Origin: Terriglobia bacterium
GTDB lineage: Bacteria; Acidobacteriota; Vicinamibacteria; Vicinamibacterales; CAVVIG01
Direction of reading: 5' to 3'
Length of the DNA: 39,685 bases
NCBI GenBank assembly: GCA_020073005.1
Contig: JAIQFX010000063.1
Coordinates: forward strand, 1 to 39,685
Positions 32,415 to 39,685 of the stretch are shown here, one piece after another; position 1 is the first letter of the stretch, and each line of letters begins with the position of its first letter. Made by a program: the position numbers and the translations under genes. Below the pieces are notes generated by a model. That model worked only from the letters and a program-made list of their open reading frames with translations, ran no database searches and was not told the DNA's origin.

Positions 32415-32491
32415 GGGCAGGTAGGGCGGGTAGGCAGGCGGGGAAGTGCATTTCCCCACCTGCCTTACCTGCCCCACCCGCCTCACCAGCC
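32415..32491. terminator. GC-rich hairpin of GGCAGGTAG units at a convergent junction
   Basis: The left arm (32415-32445) repeats GGCAGGTAG, GGCGGGTAG and GGCAGGCGGGG. The right arm (32452-32491) reads CCCCACCTGCC, TTACCTGCC, CCACCCGCC. It occupies almost the whole gap between the stop codons of NHL copies 2 and 3. The layout is as in the AATTGGGT hairpins but with a different unit. Confidence 0.72.
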
Positions 32492-32492
32492 C

Positions 32493-33470
32493 CTATTCAA
32501 GAATCACTCTATCGAAGCGGTAGCTGAATTCGTTCGCGATGTAGACCGTCTTCTCATCCGGACACGCGATCGCGTGAATCGAATCGAACCAGCCCGGCAG
32601 CCGTCCGAGCTTGCCGAACGTCCCGAGAATCTTCCCGTCGAGTGACATCTTGTAGACCTTGCCCACGCTGCCGATGAAGATCACCTGCGTCGGCCCGGGC
32701 GTGATGCACATCGACCACGTGAGGCCGTCGAGATCCCATTCCGTTTTGAACCTGCCGTCCGTGTCGAACACCTGCACGCGGCTGTTCTGCCGATCGGCGA
32801 CGTACAGATTCTGACTGCGGTCCATCACGATGCTGTGTGGCGTGTTGAACTGACCGGGACGCGTGCCGCGGTCGCCCCAGTACTTCACGAGGTTGCCTTC
32901 CTTCGTGAACTTCGCGACGCGCGAGTTGCCGTAGCCATCCGTGACGTACGTGCTGCCGTCCGGTCCGACGACGGTGTCGGTCGGCTGGTAGAAGGACGCG
33001 GGCGCGGGAATCGCGCGCTCGATCCCGTGCGTCATGTAGACCCACGGCTCGAGCCGGCGGCCGAGCGCCTGCACGATGCGGCCCTTCGCGTTGAACTTCA
33101 CGACGACGTTGTTGCCGGCGTCGACGAGCCACATGCTGTCGTCGGCGTCGAAGCGCACGCTGTGCGCCGCGTGGAAGATCGTCGAGCCGTCGCCGATCGA
33201 CCGGACGAACGATCCGTCAGAATTGAATTCGAGCAGCGGGTGATTGCCGCGGTTCAGCAGGAAGATGTGGCCCTTCGAGTTGAGGGCCACGCCCACCGCT
33301 TCCGACGGCCAGATGTTGTCGGGCAGCTTGAAGAACTCTTCGTCGACGTGGAACGTGAGCTGTGGCGGCGGGGCGGCGGCCATCGACGGGATCCGGCCTC
33401 CGCGGCCCTGGCCCGAGACCGCGACCGTCACCGACGCGAACAACGCCGCCAGCAGTGCGAAACGCTTCAT
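32493..33470 (-). CDS. NHL-repeat propeller, exported (copy 3)
   Basis: This protein has about 325 residues from the ATG at 33470, which has a clear GGAGG seven bases upstream; the longer open frame to 33509 lacks such a site. The signal peptide covers about residues 1-20 (ends SGQ). NHL blades are AVGVALNSKGHIFLLNRGNH, SVRFDADDSMWLVDAGNNVV, TVVGPDGSTYVTDGYGNSRV and SIVMDRSQNLYVADRQNSRV, closing with AIACPDEKTVYIANEFSYRF. It is a more distant paralog of copies 1 and 2 and faces them. It lies 49 bases after the rhodanese gene on the same strand. A small GATGC/GCATC hairpin lies in that gap just before its ribosome site. Confidence 0.92.
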   Translation of the reverse strand: MKRFALLAALFASVTVAVSGQGRGGRIPSMAAAPPPQLTFHVDEEFFKLPDNIWPSEAVGVALNSKGHIFLLNRGNHPLLEFNSDGSFVRSIGDGSTIFHAAHSVRFDADDSMWLVDAGNNVVVKFNAKGRIVQALGRRLEPWVYMTHGIERAIPAPASFYQPTDTVVGPDGSTYVTDGYGNSRVAKFTKEGNLVKYWGDRGTRPGQFNTPHSIVMDRSQNLYVADRQNSRVQVFDTDGRFKTEWDLDGLTWSMCITPGPTQVIFIGSVGKVYKMSLDGKILGTFGKLGRLPGWFDSIHAIACPDEKTVYIANEFSYRFDRVILE

Positions 33471-33519
33471 CGGGCATCCTCCTTGAGACGATGCCGCGAA
33501 GCATCTCACACTCCATGCG

Positions 33520-34368
33520 CTATCGCACGATCGGATCCGTGGAGTCCTGTTGCCAGTCCTGATACGAGCCGAGGTAGACGCGCGCGGGCAAACCGGCGGC
33601 GCGGGCGGCCCAATACATCAGGCTGGCGCGCATTCCCACGGCGCAGTACGTGACGATCTGCTGTTTCGGCTGCACGCCGGCGCTCGTGAAGAGCCCGCGG
33701 ATCTCGTCAATCGACTTGAACTTCAGCGTCTTCTGATCGGCAAACAGATTCTGCCACAGCACGAGCGTTGCGCCGGGAAGATGACCGTCGTCCCACTCGC
33801 GCTTCGAGCGGACGTCGAGGACTCGGATCTCGGACGCCTGCAGGTGCCCGCGGACCCACGAGCGGTCGACGACGATGTCCGGTGCGGGCTTGACGCTGAG
33901 ATGGCCTGACGCGGCTGGCGTCGCCTTCGTGTCGACCGGCCGCTGCTCCGATCGCCAGAGATTGATGTCGCCGTCCAGCCACGACACATCGTCTGCGTGC
34001 CCGACCGACGCCAGCGCCATGTAAACCCAACCCGTCGTCATCGGGCTGTCACCGTAGAGCACGACGTGGACGCCGTCGGCCGCGCCGGCTCTCGCGAGCA
34101 GCGACGCGAGTGTGTCCGGCGTCAGCAGGTGATGGCCCCCTTCGAGCGTCTCCATGTGCTCGACGAAGCGCGCGCCGGGAATGTGTCCGCGGTCGAAAAT
34201 CTTCTCGTCGCCCGTCGAGATCACGTGGACGCGCGGGTCGTCGAGATGCTGCTGCAGCCAGGCGGTGGAGACGATCGGGCCGGGTTCGTTTGGAGTCTGC
34301 GCCGAGACCGGGGATGCCGAACTGACCGAAAGCGCGACGGCCGTTGCGAGAACGAACAGTCGGTACAT
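33520..34368 (-). CDS. Exported sulfurtransferase with two rhodanese domains
   Basis: This 282-residue protein has a signal peptide over residues 1-23. Two rhodanese domains follow, as in thiosulfate/3-mercaptopyruvate sulfurtransferases. The N-terminal domain (about 32-140) has no active-site cysteine (LYGDSPMTTGW instead). The C-terminal domain (about 160-275) carries C242 in the loop CAVGMRA, with IRVLDVRSKREWDDGHLPGA upstream. It would move sulfur from thiosulfate or a similar donor to cyanide or a thiol acceptor in the periplasm. It lies downstream of a bacilliredoxin-like gene, which suggests a thiol/sulfur-stress theme. Its ribosome site could be hidden in a long-range hairpin, noted separately. 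Confidence 0.93.
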   Translation of the reverse strand: MYRLFVLATAVALSVSSASPVSAQTPNEPGPIVSTAWLQQHLDDPRVHVISTGDEKIFDRGHIPGARFVEHMETLEGGHHLLTPDTLASLLARAGAADGVHVVLYGDSPMTTGWVYMALASVGHADDVSWLDGDINLWRSEQRPVDTKATPAASGHLSVKPAPDIVVDRSWVRGHLQASEIRVLDVRSKREWDDGHLPGATLVLWQNLFADQKTLKFKSIDEIRGLFTSAGVQPKQQIVTYCAVGMRASLMYWAARAAGLPARVYLGSYQDWQQDSTDPIVR

Positions 34369-34373
34369 GAAAA

Positions 34374-34422
34374 CTCCTTCCAGCGTGAACGTCTCCTCTT
34401 AGACGAGATGCGCGGGAAGGAG
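34374..34422 (-). promoter_or_regulatory. Possible Shine-Dalgarno-sequestering hairpin before the rhodanese gene
   Basis: On the minus strand, GGAAGGAG (34374-34381) is five bases before the rhodanese ATG, a good ribosome site. CTCCTTCC (34415-34422) upstream is its exact eight-base complement. The 33-nt loop holds an inner hairpin CGTCT/AGACG (34390-34405). Pairing would hide the ribosome site. A chance match or a terminator for the upstream gene remains possible. Confidence 0.45.
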
Positions 34423-34445
34423 GGTCCGAGTCGCGAAATCGTTCT

Positions 34446-34877
34446 TCAGGCGACCGGCGCGCGGCAGAACTTTTCGAACGCGGCCGTCAGCTCGCCCGCG
34501 ATCGCCAGCGCGTCGCGATTCTCGATCGACGTCCGCTCGAGCATGTACACCAGCTTGCCGTCACGCAGGAGCGCGATGGACGGTGACGAGGGGCGGTAGC
34601 CCGCGAAGTAGCCGCGCGCGCGATCGGTGGCCTCGACGTCGAAGCCCGCGAAGACGCTCGCGACGACGTCGGGGCGAGTCGCGTTGCGTAACGCCAGCGC
34701 GACGCCTGGCCGCGCCTTGCCGGCCGCGCAGCCGCAGACCGAATTGACGATGATCATCAGCGTCCCGGATGTGCCGGTGACGGCGGCGTCGACCTCATCC
34801 GGGGTGCGCAGTTCGCGGACGCCGAGGTCGGTCAGCTCGCGGCGCATCGGGGCGACAAAGAAATCAGGATAGGGCAT
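34446..34877 (-). CDS. BrxA/BrxB-family bacilliredoxin-like protein
   Basis: This is a 143-residue cytoplasmic protein; I take the ATG at 34877 because it opens with the family's MPYPDFFVAPMRRELTDLGV. The thioredoxin-like fold carries the CGC motif at residues 48-50 in VNSVCGCAAGKARPGVALAL, the signature of YphP/YqiW (BrxA/BrxB). In Firmicutes these remove bacillithiol from proteins after oxidative stress. Whether this organism makes bacillithiol or another low-molecular-weight thiol is not visible here. PSSPSIALLRDGKLVYMLER is another conserved stretch. It is transcribed ahead of the rhodanese gene and divergent from DoxX. Confidence 0.92.
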   Translation of the reverse strand: MPYPDFFVAPMRRELTDLGVRELRTPDEVDAAVTGTSGTLMIIVNSVCGCAAGKARPGVALALRNATRPDVVASVFAGFDVEATDRARGYFAGYRPSSPSIALLRDGKLVYMLERTSIENRDALAIAGELTAAFEKFCRAPVA

Positions 34878-35014
34878 GCGGCATTGTAGCGGATACCGGC
34901 TGGCCGCCCAATCGCGCGCGCCACGACGCGGCTCGCGCCATGGCCAGGCCACGTCACGCCATCGGACTTTCTCCAGAGGCGCGCGCCCGGCACGATGGCG
35001 GCGGAGGGATGCCG

Positions 35015-35398
35015 ATGCGTGATGTGAAGCGCGTGCTGGTGTGGGCGCTGCAGGTATTCGCGGGCGCGGTGTTCGTGCTCGTCGGCTCGAGGAAGTTCGT
35101 GGATCTCAGATGGGCGCACGACTTCGCCAGGTGGGGATACCCCGCCGGCTTCCAGCTGGTCATCGGCGGCGTCGAAGCCGCCTGCGGGCTCGCGCTGCTG
35201 TTGCCGCCGCTCACGTCGTATGCGGCGCTGGTGCTGATGGCCGTGATGGCCGGCGCCGCGGCGACCCAGTTCCTGCACGCGGGCAATGCCAGCGGCGCGA
35301 TCGTTCTTTTCGTGATCACCGGATTCATCGGTTATCTGAGACGCGCGTCCGCGATGAGGCGCCAGGCGCCGCGCGCTCGTGAGGCCGCAGTGGTATAA
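35015..35398 (+). CDS. DoxX family membrane protein
   Basis: This 127-residue protein has about four hydrophobic segments (roughly 8-24, 40-62, 66-85 and 92-110). LVGSRKFVDLRWAHDFARWG and QLVIGGVEAACGLALLLPP are typical of the DoxX/DoxD-like family. Some members work with thiol or sulfur metabolism and membrane redox, which fits its bacilliredoxin and rhodanese neighbours. I chose the ATG at 35015 because GGAGG is seven bases upstream; an ATG at 35009 would touch that site. Its end overlaps the start of the histidine kinase frame by about 20 bases. Confidence 0.85.
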   Translation: MRDVKRVLVWALQVFAGAVFVLVGSRKFVDLRWAHDFARWGYPAGFQLVIGGVEAACGLALLLPPLTSYAALVLMAVMAGAAATQFLHAGNASGAIVLFVITGFIGYLRRASAMRRQAPRAREAAVV

Positions 35399-36461
35399 CG
35401 GTCGCCCGTTGTCGAAGCGATTCGTCCTCGCGGTGTACACGCTGCTCGGCCTGTTCTTCGCGGGACAGGTCTGGGTGGACTACGCGAACGCGGGCCACAG
35501 GGTGTCGTGGGCCGTCGCGATCACGCTGGGGATGACCGAGTGGTACCTGTGGGCGCTCTTGACCGCGCCCATCGTGTGGCTGGCGCGCCGCTTTCGGCTC
35601 GCGCGCGGTCGCTGGCTGACGTCGCTCGCGGTGCACGTGCCGGCCTGCTTCGTCTGTGCCGTGGCGACGCGGATTGCGGAAGCGCGGGCGGCCTCCTCCC
35701 TCACTGGCCTCATGCGCGTGCCGTACTCGTTCGTGCAGATCCAGTTGTCGTTCCTGACGTACTGGGCGATCGTCGGCGTGACGTACGGGATAGAGCAGTA
35801 TGACGAGGCGCGGGCGAGACAATTGCGCGCGGCGCAGCTCGAGACGGAGTTGGCGCACGCCCAGGTCCAGTCCCTGCGCATGCAGCTCCATCCGCACTTT
35901 CTGTTCAACACGCTGAACGCCATCTCGGCGCTGATGCGCGAAGACGTCGAGGCCGCCGACGTGATGATGGCGCGGCTCGGCGATCTGCTGCGCGTGACGC
36001 TGGCGTCGGCCGAGACGCCGGAGGTCGCGGTGCGCCAGGAGCTGGAGTTCGTGCAGATGTACCTCGACATTCAGCGCGCGCGGGTCGGCGACCGCCTGAC
36101 GACGCGGATTACCGCGGCCAGCGACGTGCGGGACCTGGCGGTGCCGACGCTGCTGCTGCAACCGATCGTGGAGAACGCCGTGCGGCACGGCGCCGGCGCG
36201 CACTCCGGTCCGGCGACGATCGACGTGCGCGCGCGGCGCGAGCGTGACGTGCTCGTCATCGAAGTCGAAGATGACGGTCCCGGACCACCGCCGCAGGTGA
36301 CGTTCGGGCACGGCCTGACCAACACGCGGCTGCGCCTCGCCGCGGCGCACGGATCGCGAGGGACGCTCGAGATCTCGCGCGGCCATGGCGGCGGTGCGAT
36401 CGTCCGCCTGTCGCTGCCGGCGACCGCGGCCGCCGATCACGCCGGATGGGGCGGCGCATGA
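35379..36461 (+). CDS. LytS/YehU-type membrane histidine kinase
   Basis: This protein has about 360 residues if it starts at the GTG at 35379, which overlaps DoxX; a TTG at 35409 is an alternative. Neither has a clear ribosome site, so translation may be coupled to DoxX. Four hydrophobic segments lie in the first 135 residues. The His_kinase domain (PF06580) begins with QSLRMQLHPHFLFNTLNAIS; the phospho-accepting His is near residue 170. The ATPase has N-box LLQPIVENAVRHGAG and a glycine-rich VEDDGPGPPPQVTFGHGLTN. No extracellular sensor domain is visible. Its stop overlaps the ATG of the LytTR response regulator (ATGA), so they form a two-component pair. Confidence 0.92.
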   Translation: MRPQWYNGRPLSKRFVLAVYTLLGLFFAGQVWVDYANAGHRVSWAVAITLGMTEWYLWALLTAPIVWLARRFRLARGRWLTSLAVHVPACFVCAVATRIAEARAASSLTGLMRVPYSFVQIQLSFLTYWAIVGVTYGIEQYDEARARQLRAAQLETELAHAQVQSLRMQLHPHFLFNTLNAISALMREDVEAADVMMARLGDLLRVTLASAETPEVAVRQELEFVQMYLDIQRARVGDRLTTRITAASDVRDLAVPTLLLQPIVENAVRHGAGAHSGPATIDVRARRERDVLVIEVEDDGPGPPPQVTFGHGLTNTRLRLAAAHGSRGTLEISRGHGGGAIVRLSLPATAAADHAGWGGA

Positions 36462-37225
36462 CGTCGGCCGGCGTCCTCACGGTCCTCATCGTGGACGACG
36501 AGCCGCTGGCGCGCCGCCGTCTGCGCAAGTTGCTGGGCGACGAGCCCGGCGTCGAGGTTGTTGGCGAGTGCGGCGACGGTGCGTCTGCGGTCGAGGCGGT
36601 CAGGCGGCTGAAGCCAGACGTGCTGTTGCTGGACGTGCAGATGCCGGGCATGGACGGCTTCGACGCGATCGACGCGATCGGACCCGAGCGGTGTCCGGCC
36701 GTGATCTTCGTGACCGCGTTCGACAAGTACGCGCTGAAGGCGTTCGACGTCCACGCCGCCGACTATCTGCTGAAGCCGTTCGATCGGGCGCGGCTGCGCC
36801 GCGCGATCGGCCGCGCCCGTGCGGCCGCCGTGCACGCCACCGACGTGGGCCGGCGCCTCCTCGCGCTGGTCACCGAGGTCCGCGATCGGCGTCCGCTCGA
36901 GCGCATCGTCGTGAAGGCGGCGGGGCGCGTGCACTTCGTGCGCGCCGGCGAGATCGACTGGATCGAAGCGGCGGGGCACTACGTGCTGCTGCACGCGGGC
37001 GCGGAAGTACACGAGATGCGCGACACGCTGGCGCGCCTGGAGGCGCGGCTCGATGCCGGCCGCTTCGTGCGCGTCCATCGATCGGCGATCGTGAACGTGG
37101 ATCGGATCAAGGAGCTGCTGCCGTCGTTTCACGGCGAATTCGTCGTCGTCCTGCGGGACGGCACCCGCGTGGCGTCGAGCCGCGGCTATTCGGATCGGCT
37201 CCGCGAGATGGTCGAGACCGGCTGA
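36458..37225 (+). CDS. LytTR-family response regulator
   Basis: This 255-residue regulator starts at the ATG overlapping the kinase stop. The receiver domain has the acidic pocket D13/D14, the phospho-acceptor D59 in LLLDVQMPGMDG, T86 and K106 in YLLKPFD, all in the expected places. The C-terminal LytTR DNA-binding domain (about 150-250) has IDWIEAAGHYVLLHAG and RFVRVHRSAIVNVDRIKELL. It pairs with the LytS-type kinase. Targets are unknown; I found no obvious LytTR direct repeats before the next gene. Confidence 0.95.
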   Translation: MTSAGVLTVLIVDDEPLARRRLRKLLGDEPGVEVVGECGDGASAVEAVRRLKPDVLLLDVQMPGMDGFDAIDAIGPERCPAVIFVTAFDKYALKAFDVHAADYLLKPFDRARLRRAIGRARAAAVHATDVGRRLLALVTEVRDRRPLERIVVKAAGRVHFVRAGEIDWIEAAGHYVLLHAGAEVHEMRDTLARLEARLDAGRFVRVHRSAIVNVDRIKELLPSFHGEFVVVLRDGTRVASSRGYSDRLREMVETG

Positions 37226-37287
37226 CGCACGGACGCGATTGACTTGCGCCGCGAAAGGAGGAGAATCGGGCTGCCGATGAGGTCCGC

Positions 37288-38403
37288 ATGAACCGACGAC
37301 TGTTGTTCGCCTCCGCGCTCTGCGTCACCGCTGCGCTCGCGCGTGTTCCGCGCGGGCACGCGCAGCAGCCGCAGCGCTTCCTCTATGCCGGCGTGCCGGG
37401 CGTCGGCAACGCGGCCGACCACGGCGGCGTCGGCATCCTCGTCTTCGACATCGATCACGGCTACACGTTCGTCAAACGCATACCGACGTGGACGTCGCCC
37501 GAGGGCCGGCCGGCGGAAGGCGTGCGCGGGATCGCCGCGAGCGCCGCGGCTGGACGGCTCTACGTCAGCACGAGCCGGCGGCTGGCCGCCTACGATCTCG
37601 CGACGGACAAGGTCGTGTGGGAACAGAACTACGGCGGCAAATGCTGCGATCGCATGGCGATCTCGCCCGACGGCAAGACGCTGTACGCGCCGGCCGCCGG
37701 CGCGCCGAAGTGGTACGTCGTCAACGCCGCCGACGGCACGCTGATCACGTCGATCGACAAGGAAGGCTCGCCGCACAACACGATCATCTCGGACGATGGC
37801 CGGTTCGCGTACCTCGAGAATCAGGGACGCGTGACGCCGTACATCACCGTCGTCGACGCGAAGACGCACGCGGTCGCGAAGCAGATCGGTCCGTTCGACG
37901 ACGTGGCGCGGCCGTTCACGATCAATGGGAAGCAGACGCTGATCTTCGCGAACGTCAACAACCTGCTCGGCTTCGAAGTCGCGGACCTGACGACGGGCAC
38001 GCTGCTGCACCGCGTCGCGGTCGAAGGATTGAAGACCGAGAACTCGCCGGTCCACGGCACGCCGAGCCACGGCATCGCGATGACGGCGGACGAAACCGAA
38101 ATCTGGGTCTCAGACAACACGAATCACTTCTTCCATATCTTCGACGCGACGAAGATGCCGCCGGTCCAGAAGACGCGCGTCCACCTGCGCGACGAGCCCG
38201 GCTGGGTTACGTTCAGCCTCGACGGCCGCACGGCGTTCGCGTCGACGGGCGACATGATCGACGTGCGCACGAAGCAGATCGTGGCGACGCTCGAGGACGA
38301 GCACGGGCAGGACGTCGAGAGCGAGAAGGTCGTCGAGATCGATTTCGTGAACGGCAAGCCGGTCCGCGCGTCGGATCAGTTCGGCAAGGGCGCCAGACGA
38401 TAG
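37288..38403 (+). CDS. YVTN/YncE-type seven-bladed beta-propeller, exported
   Basis: This 371-residue protein starts with an N-terminal signal (ends about residue 25, GHAQ). Short blades follow the YVTN pattern: GIAASAAAGRLYVSTSRRLA, DRMAISPDGKTLYAPAAGAP, NTIISDDGRFAYLENQGRVT, GIAMTADETEIWVSDNTNHF and WVTFSLDGRTAFASTGDM. An adjacent cysteine pair (KCCDRM) lies near residue 113. GAGG precedes the ATG, and a TTGACT sequence at 37239 could be a -35 element without a clear -10. The gene follows the response regulator by 62 bp and could be its target or its co-transcribed partner. Ligand unknown. Confidence 0.9.
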   Translation: MNRRLLFASALCVTAALARVPRGHAQQPQRFLYAGVPGVGNAADHGGVGILVFDIDHGYTFVKRIPTWTSPEGRPAEGVRGIAASAAAGRLYVSTSRRLAAYDLATDKVVWEQNYGGKCCDRMAISPDGKTLYAPAAGAPKWYVVNAADGTLITSIDKEGSPHNTIISDDGRFAYLENQGRVTPYITVVDAKTHAVAKQIGPFDDVARPFTINGKQTLIFANVNNLLGFEVADLTTGTLLHRVAVEGLKTENSPVHGTPSHGIAMTADETEIWVSDNTNHFFHIFDATKMPPVQKTRVHLRDEPGWVTFSLDGRTAFASTGDMIDVRTKQIVATLEDEHGQDVESEKVVEIDFVNGKPVRASDQFGKGARR

Positions 38404-38441
38404 ATTCCAACCAGCCGGCGTCCGCCTCCGTCTAACAGCGC

Positions 38442-39685
38442 ATGCTGAACGACCTGCGCTACACGATCCGCACGCTGGTCAAGGCGCCCGCGTTCTCGCT
38501 CGCGGCCATCGCCGCCCTGACCCTCGGCATCGGCGCCAATACCGCCATTTTCTCCGTCGTGAACGCGGTCCTGCTCAAGCCACTGGCGTTACCGGATCCC
38601 GCCCGCGCGGTGATGTTCATGAACACGTCGCCGCAGGGCTCCGGCCCGGCCTGCTCGCCGGCCAAGTGGGCGCACTACCGGCGGCAGACGCAGGTCGTCC
38701 AGGACGTCTCGGCGTTCTCGACCAACGTCGTGAACTACACCGGCGGCGAGATTCCCGAACAGCTGCGCGCGGGACAGGTGAGCGCGGACTTCTTCCGTCT
38801 CTTCGGCGCGCCCGTCGCCTACGGACGGACGTTCACCGATGAGGAGGATCGGCCGAAGGGTCCGCGAGTGACCGTCCTCAAATACGGGCTCTGGACGCGG
38901 CGCTTCGCCAGCGATCCGAACATCGTCGGGCGCGCGATCGCGCTCGGCGGTGAACCGTACACGGTCGTCGGCGTGCTCGGCTCGAGTTTCGACGTCGAGG
39001 ACTTCGGGCCGAGTCCCGAGGTTTACCTCCCGTTTCAACTTGATCGCGAGTCGACCGACCAGGGCCACTACTTCAGGGCCGCGGGACGGCTGAAGCCCGG
39101 CGTGACGCTGGAGCAGGCCAAGGCGCGGCTCCAGGTGTCGGCGGAGGACTTCCGACAGCGGTTTCCCAACGCCATCGGCCCCAAGGCCGCGTTCAGCGTC
39201 GAGTTGATCCAAAGCGTCCTCGTCCGCAACGTGCGCTCGACGCTGCTCGTGCTGCTCGGCGCGGTCAGCTTCGTCCTGTTGATCGCGTGCGCCAACGTGG
39301 CGAACCTCCTGCTCGTGCGCGCGACCGGGCGCCGGCGCGAGATCGCGATCCGCGCGGCGATCGGCGCGGGCCGGGGCCGCATCATCCGGCAACTGCTGAC
39401 CGAGAGCCTCGTGCTCTCGGGAATCGGCGGCGTGCTCGGGCTCGCGTTCGGCGTGGCCGGCATTCGCGCGCTTCTGTCGATCAACACGGCGGGACTCCCG
39501 CGCGTGGCCGAAGGCGGAGCGCTCGTCGGTGTCGACTGGCGCGTCGTCCTGTTCACGGCTGTTGTCTCGCTCGGCACGGGCGCGCTGTTTGGACTGATTC
39601 CCGCGCTGCAGGCGTCGGGCGCCGATCTGAACGGCGCGTTGAAGGACAGCGCCGGTCGATCGGGTACCGGCTTCCGCCAGAACAA
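38442..39685 (+). CDS. ADOP-type MacB/FtsX permease (5' part, runs off the window)
   Basis: The frame from the ATG at 38442 stays open to the window end (about 414 residues). It starts MLNDLRYTIRTLVKAPAFSL, followed by LTLGIGANTAIFSVVNAVLL, the signature of the acidobacterial orphan permease group. A MacB periplasmic core (about 45-270) includes GQVSADFFRLFGAPVAYGRT and FRAAGRLKPGVTLEQAKARL. The first FtsX block follows with LIACANVANLLLVRATGRRR and IRAAIGAGRGRIIRQLLTES. The second half lies outside. It is a second, distinct ADOP gene besides the one at 26957. No ATPase gene is seen beside it. Confidence 0.92.
   Translation, partial: MLNDLRYTIRTLVKAPAFSLAAIAALTLGIGANTAIFSVVNAVLLKPLALPDPARAVMFMNTSPQGSGPACSPAKWAHYRRQTQVVQDVSAFSTNVVNYTGGEIPEQLRAGQVSADFFRLFGAPVAYGRTFTDEEDRPKGPRVTVLKYGLWTRRFASDPNIVGRAIALGGEPYTVVGVLGSSFDVEDFGPSPEVYLPFQLDRESTDQGHYFRAAGRLKPGVTLEQAKARLQVSAEDFRQRFPNAIGPKAAFSVELIQSVLVRNVRSTLLVLLGAVSFVLLIACANVANLLLVRATGRRREIAIRAAIGAGRGRIIRQLLTESLVLSGIGGVLGLAFGVAGIRALLSINTAGLPRVAEGGALVGVDWRVVLFTAVVSLGTGALFGLIPALQASGADLNGALKDSAGRSGTGFRQN

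Noticed and set aside
37239-37267. TTGACT before the YVTN propeller as a full promoter or LytTR target
   Set aside because: No acceptable -10 box follows at 16-18 bases and no paired LytTR-type direct repeats were found.
1-39685. tRNA, rRNA, insertion sequence, integrase, toxin-antitoxin or phage defence genes
   Set aside because: I looked for cloverleaf-like and transposase signatures and recognised none; the repeats present are not IS ends.

Overview
The window reads as chromosomal DNA of a high-GC member of the Acidobacteriota, most likely a soil or sediment Vicinamibacteria-type lineage. That placement is inferred from gene content, not from a marker gene. The content is: two ADOP-type MacB/FtsX permeases without an ATPase, an Oar-like TonB receptor with a carboxypeptidase-regulatory domain, a DUF1592-cytochrome/DUF1552 operon followed by an ankyrin protein, a free PQQ-type quinoprotein, several NHL propellers, a GMC oxidoreductase with a gluconate-2-dehydrogenase subunit 3, and many exported proteins with Tat or Sec signals. 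I saw no rRNA, tRNA, transposase, integrase, CRISPR array or phage gene.

Layout. 1-386 is the 3' end of an MFS (NupG/XapB-like) transporter. 411-7734, all on the minus strand, is a sugar-oxidation cluster: GMC oxidoreductase, gluconate-2-dehydrogenase subunit 3, a secreted Asp-box propeller with two Fn3 domains, a DUF1080 (3-keto-glycoside hydrolase family) protein, and a Gfo/Idh/MocA oxidoreductase that carries a one-base frameshift. 7782-8704 is a decayed class-C beta-lactamase-family serine hydrolase. 8883-14677 is a three-gene operon (DUF1592 di-heme protein, DUF1552 protein, ankyrin protein) preceded by three 10-bp-phased direct repeats and a palindrome. 14728-17148 holds an unrecognised CxxCH protein, a small FmdB-type zinc ribbon and a DUF4159 protein. 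17238-21319 (minus) is an amidase followed by a quinoprotein. 21523-23756 is a cytochrome c fused to a PHM-like copper monooxygenase domain with a full set of candidate copper ligands, translationally coupled to an unknown exported protein. 23861-26767 (minus) is the TonB receptor, divergent from an ADOP permease (26957-29584). 29687-33470 holds a DUF4440 protein and three NHL propellers. 33520-35398 holds an exported rhodanese, a BrxA/B-like bacilliredoxin and a DoxX protein. 35379-37225 is a LytS/LytTR two-component pair, followed by a YVTN propeller and a second, truncated ADOP permease.

The genes suggest a heterotroph that oxidises sugars and other organics in the periplasm (GMC, quinoprotein, c-type cytochromes, copper oxygenase) and exports many beta-propeller proteins.

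The most unusual structure is not a gene. It is a family of hairpins built from degenerate short tandem repeats (8-9 nt, or 14 nt in one case). Each hairpin uses a different repeat unit but keeps its two arms complementary. Full hairpins sit in four of the six convergent gene junctions, and the other two hold a half copy and a short remnant. None was seen in the six divergent junctions. Related copies enter coding sequence, supplying the start of one mature protein, a signal peptide and a read-through C-terminus.
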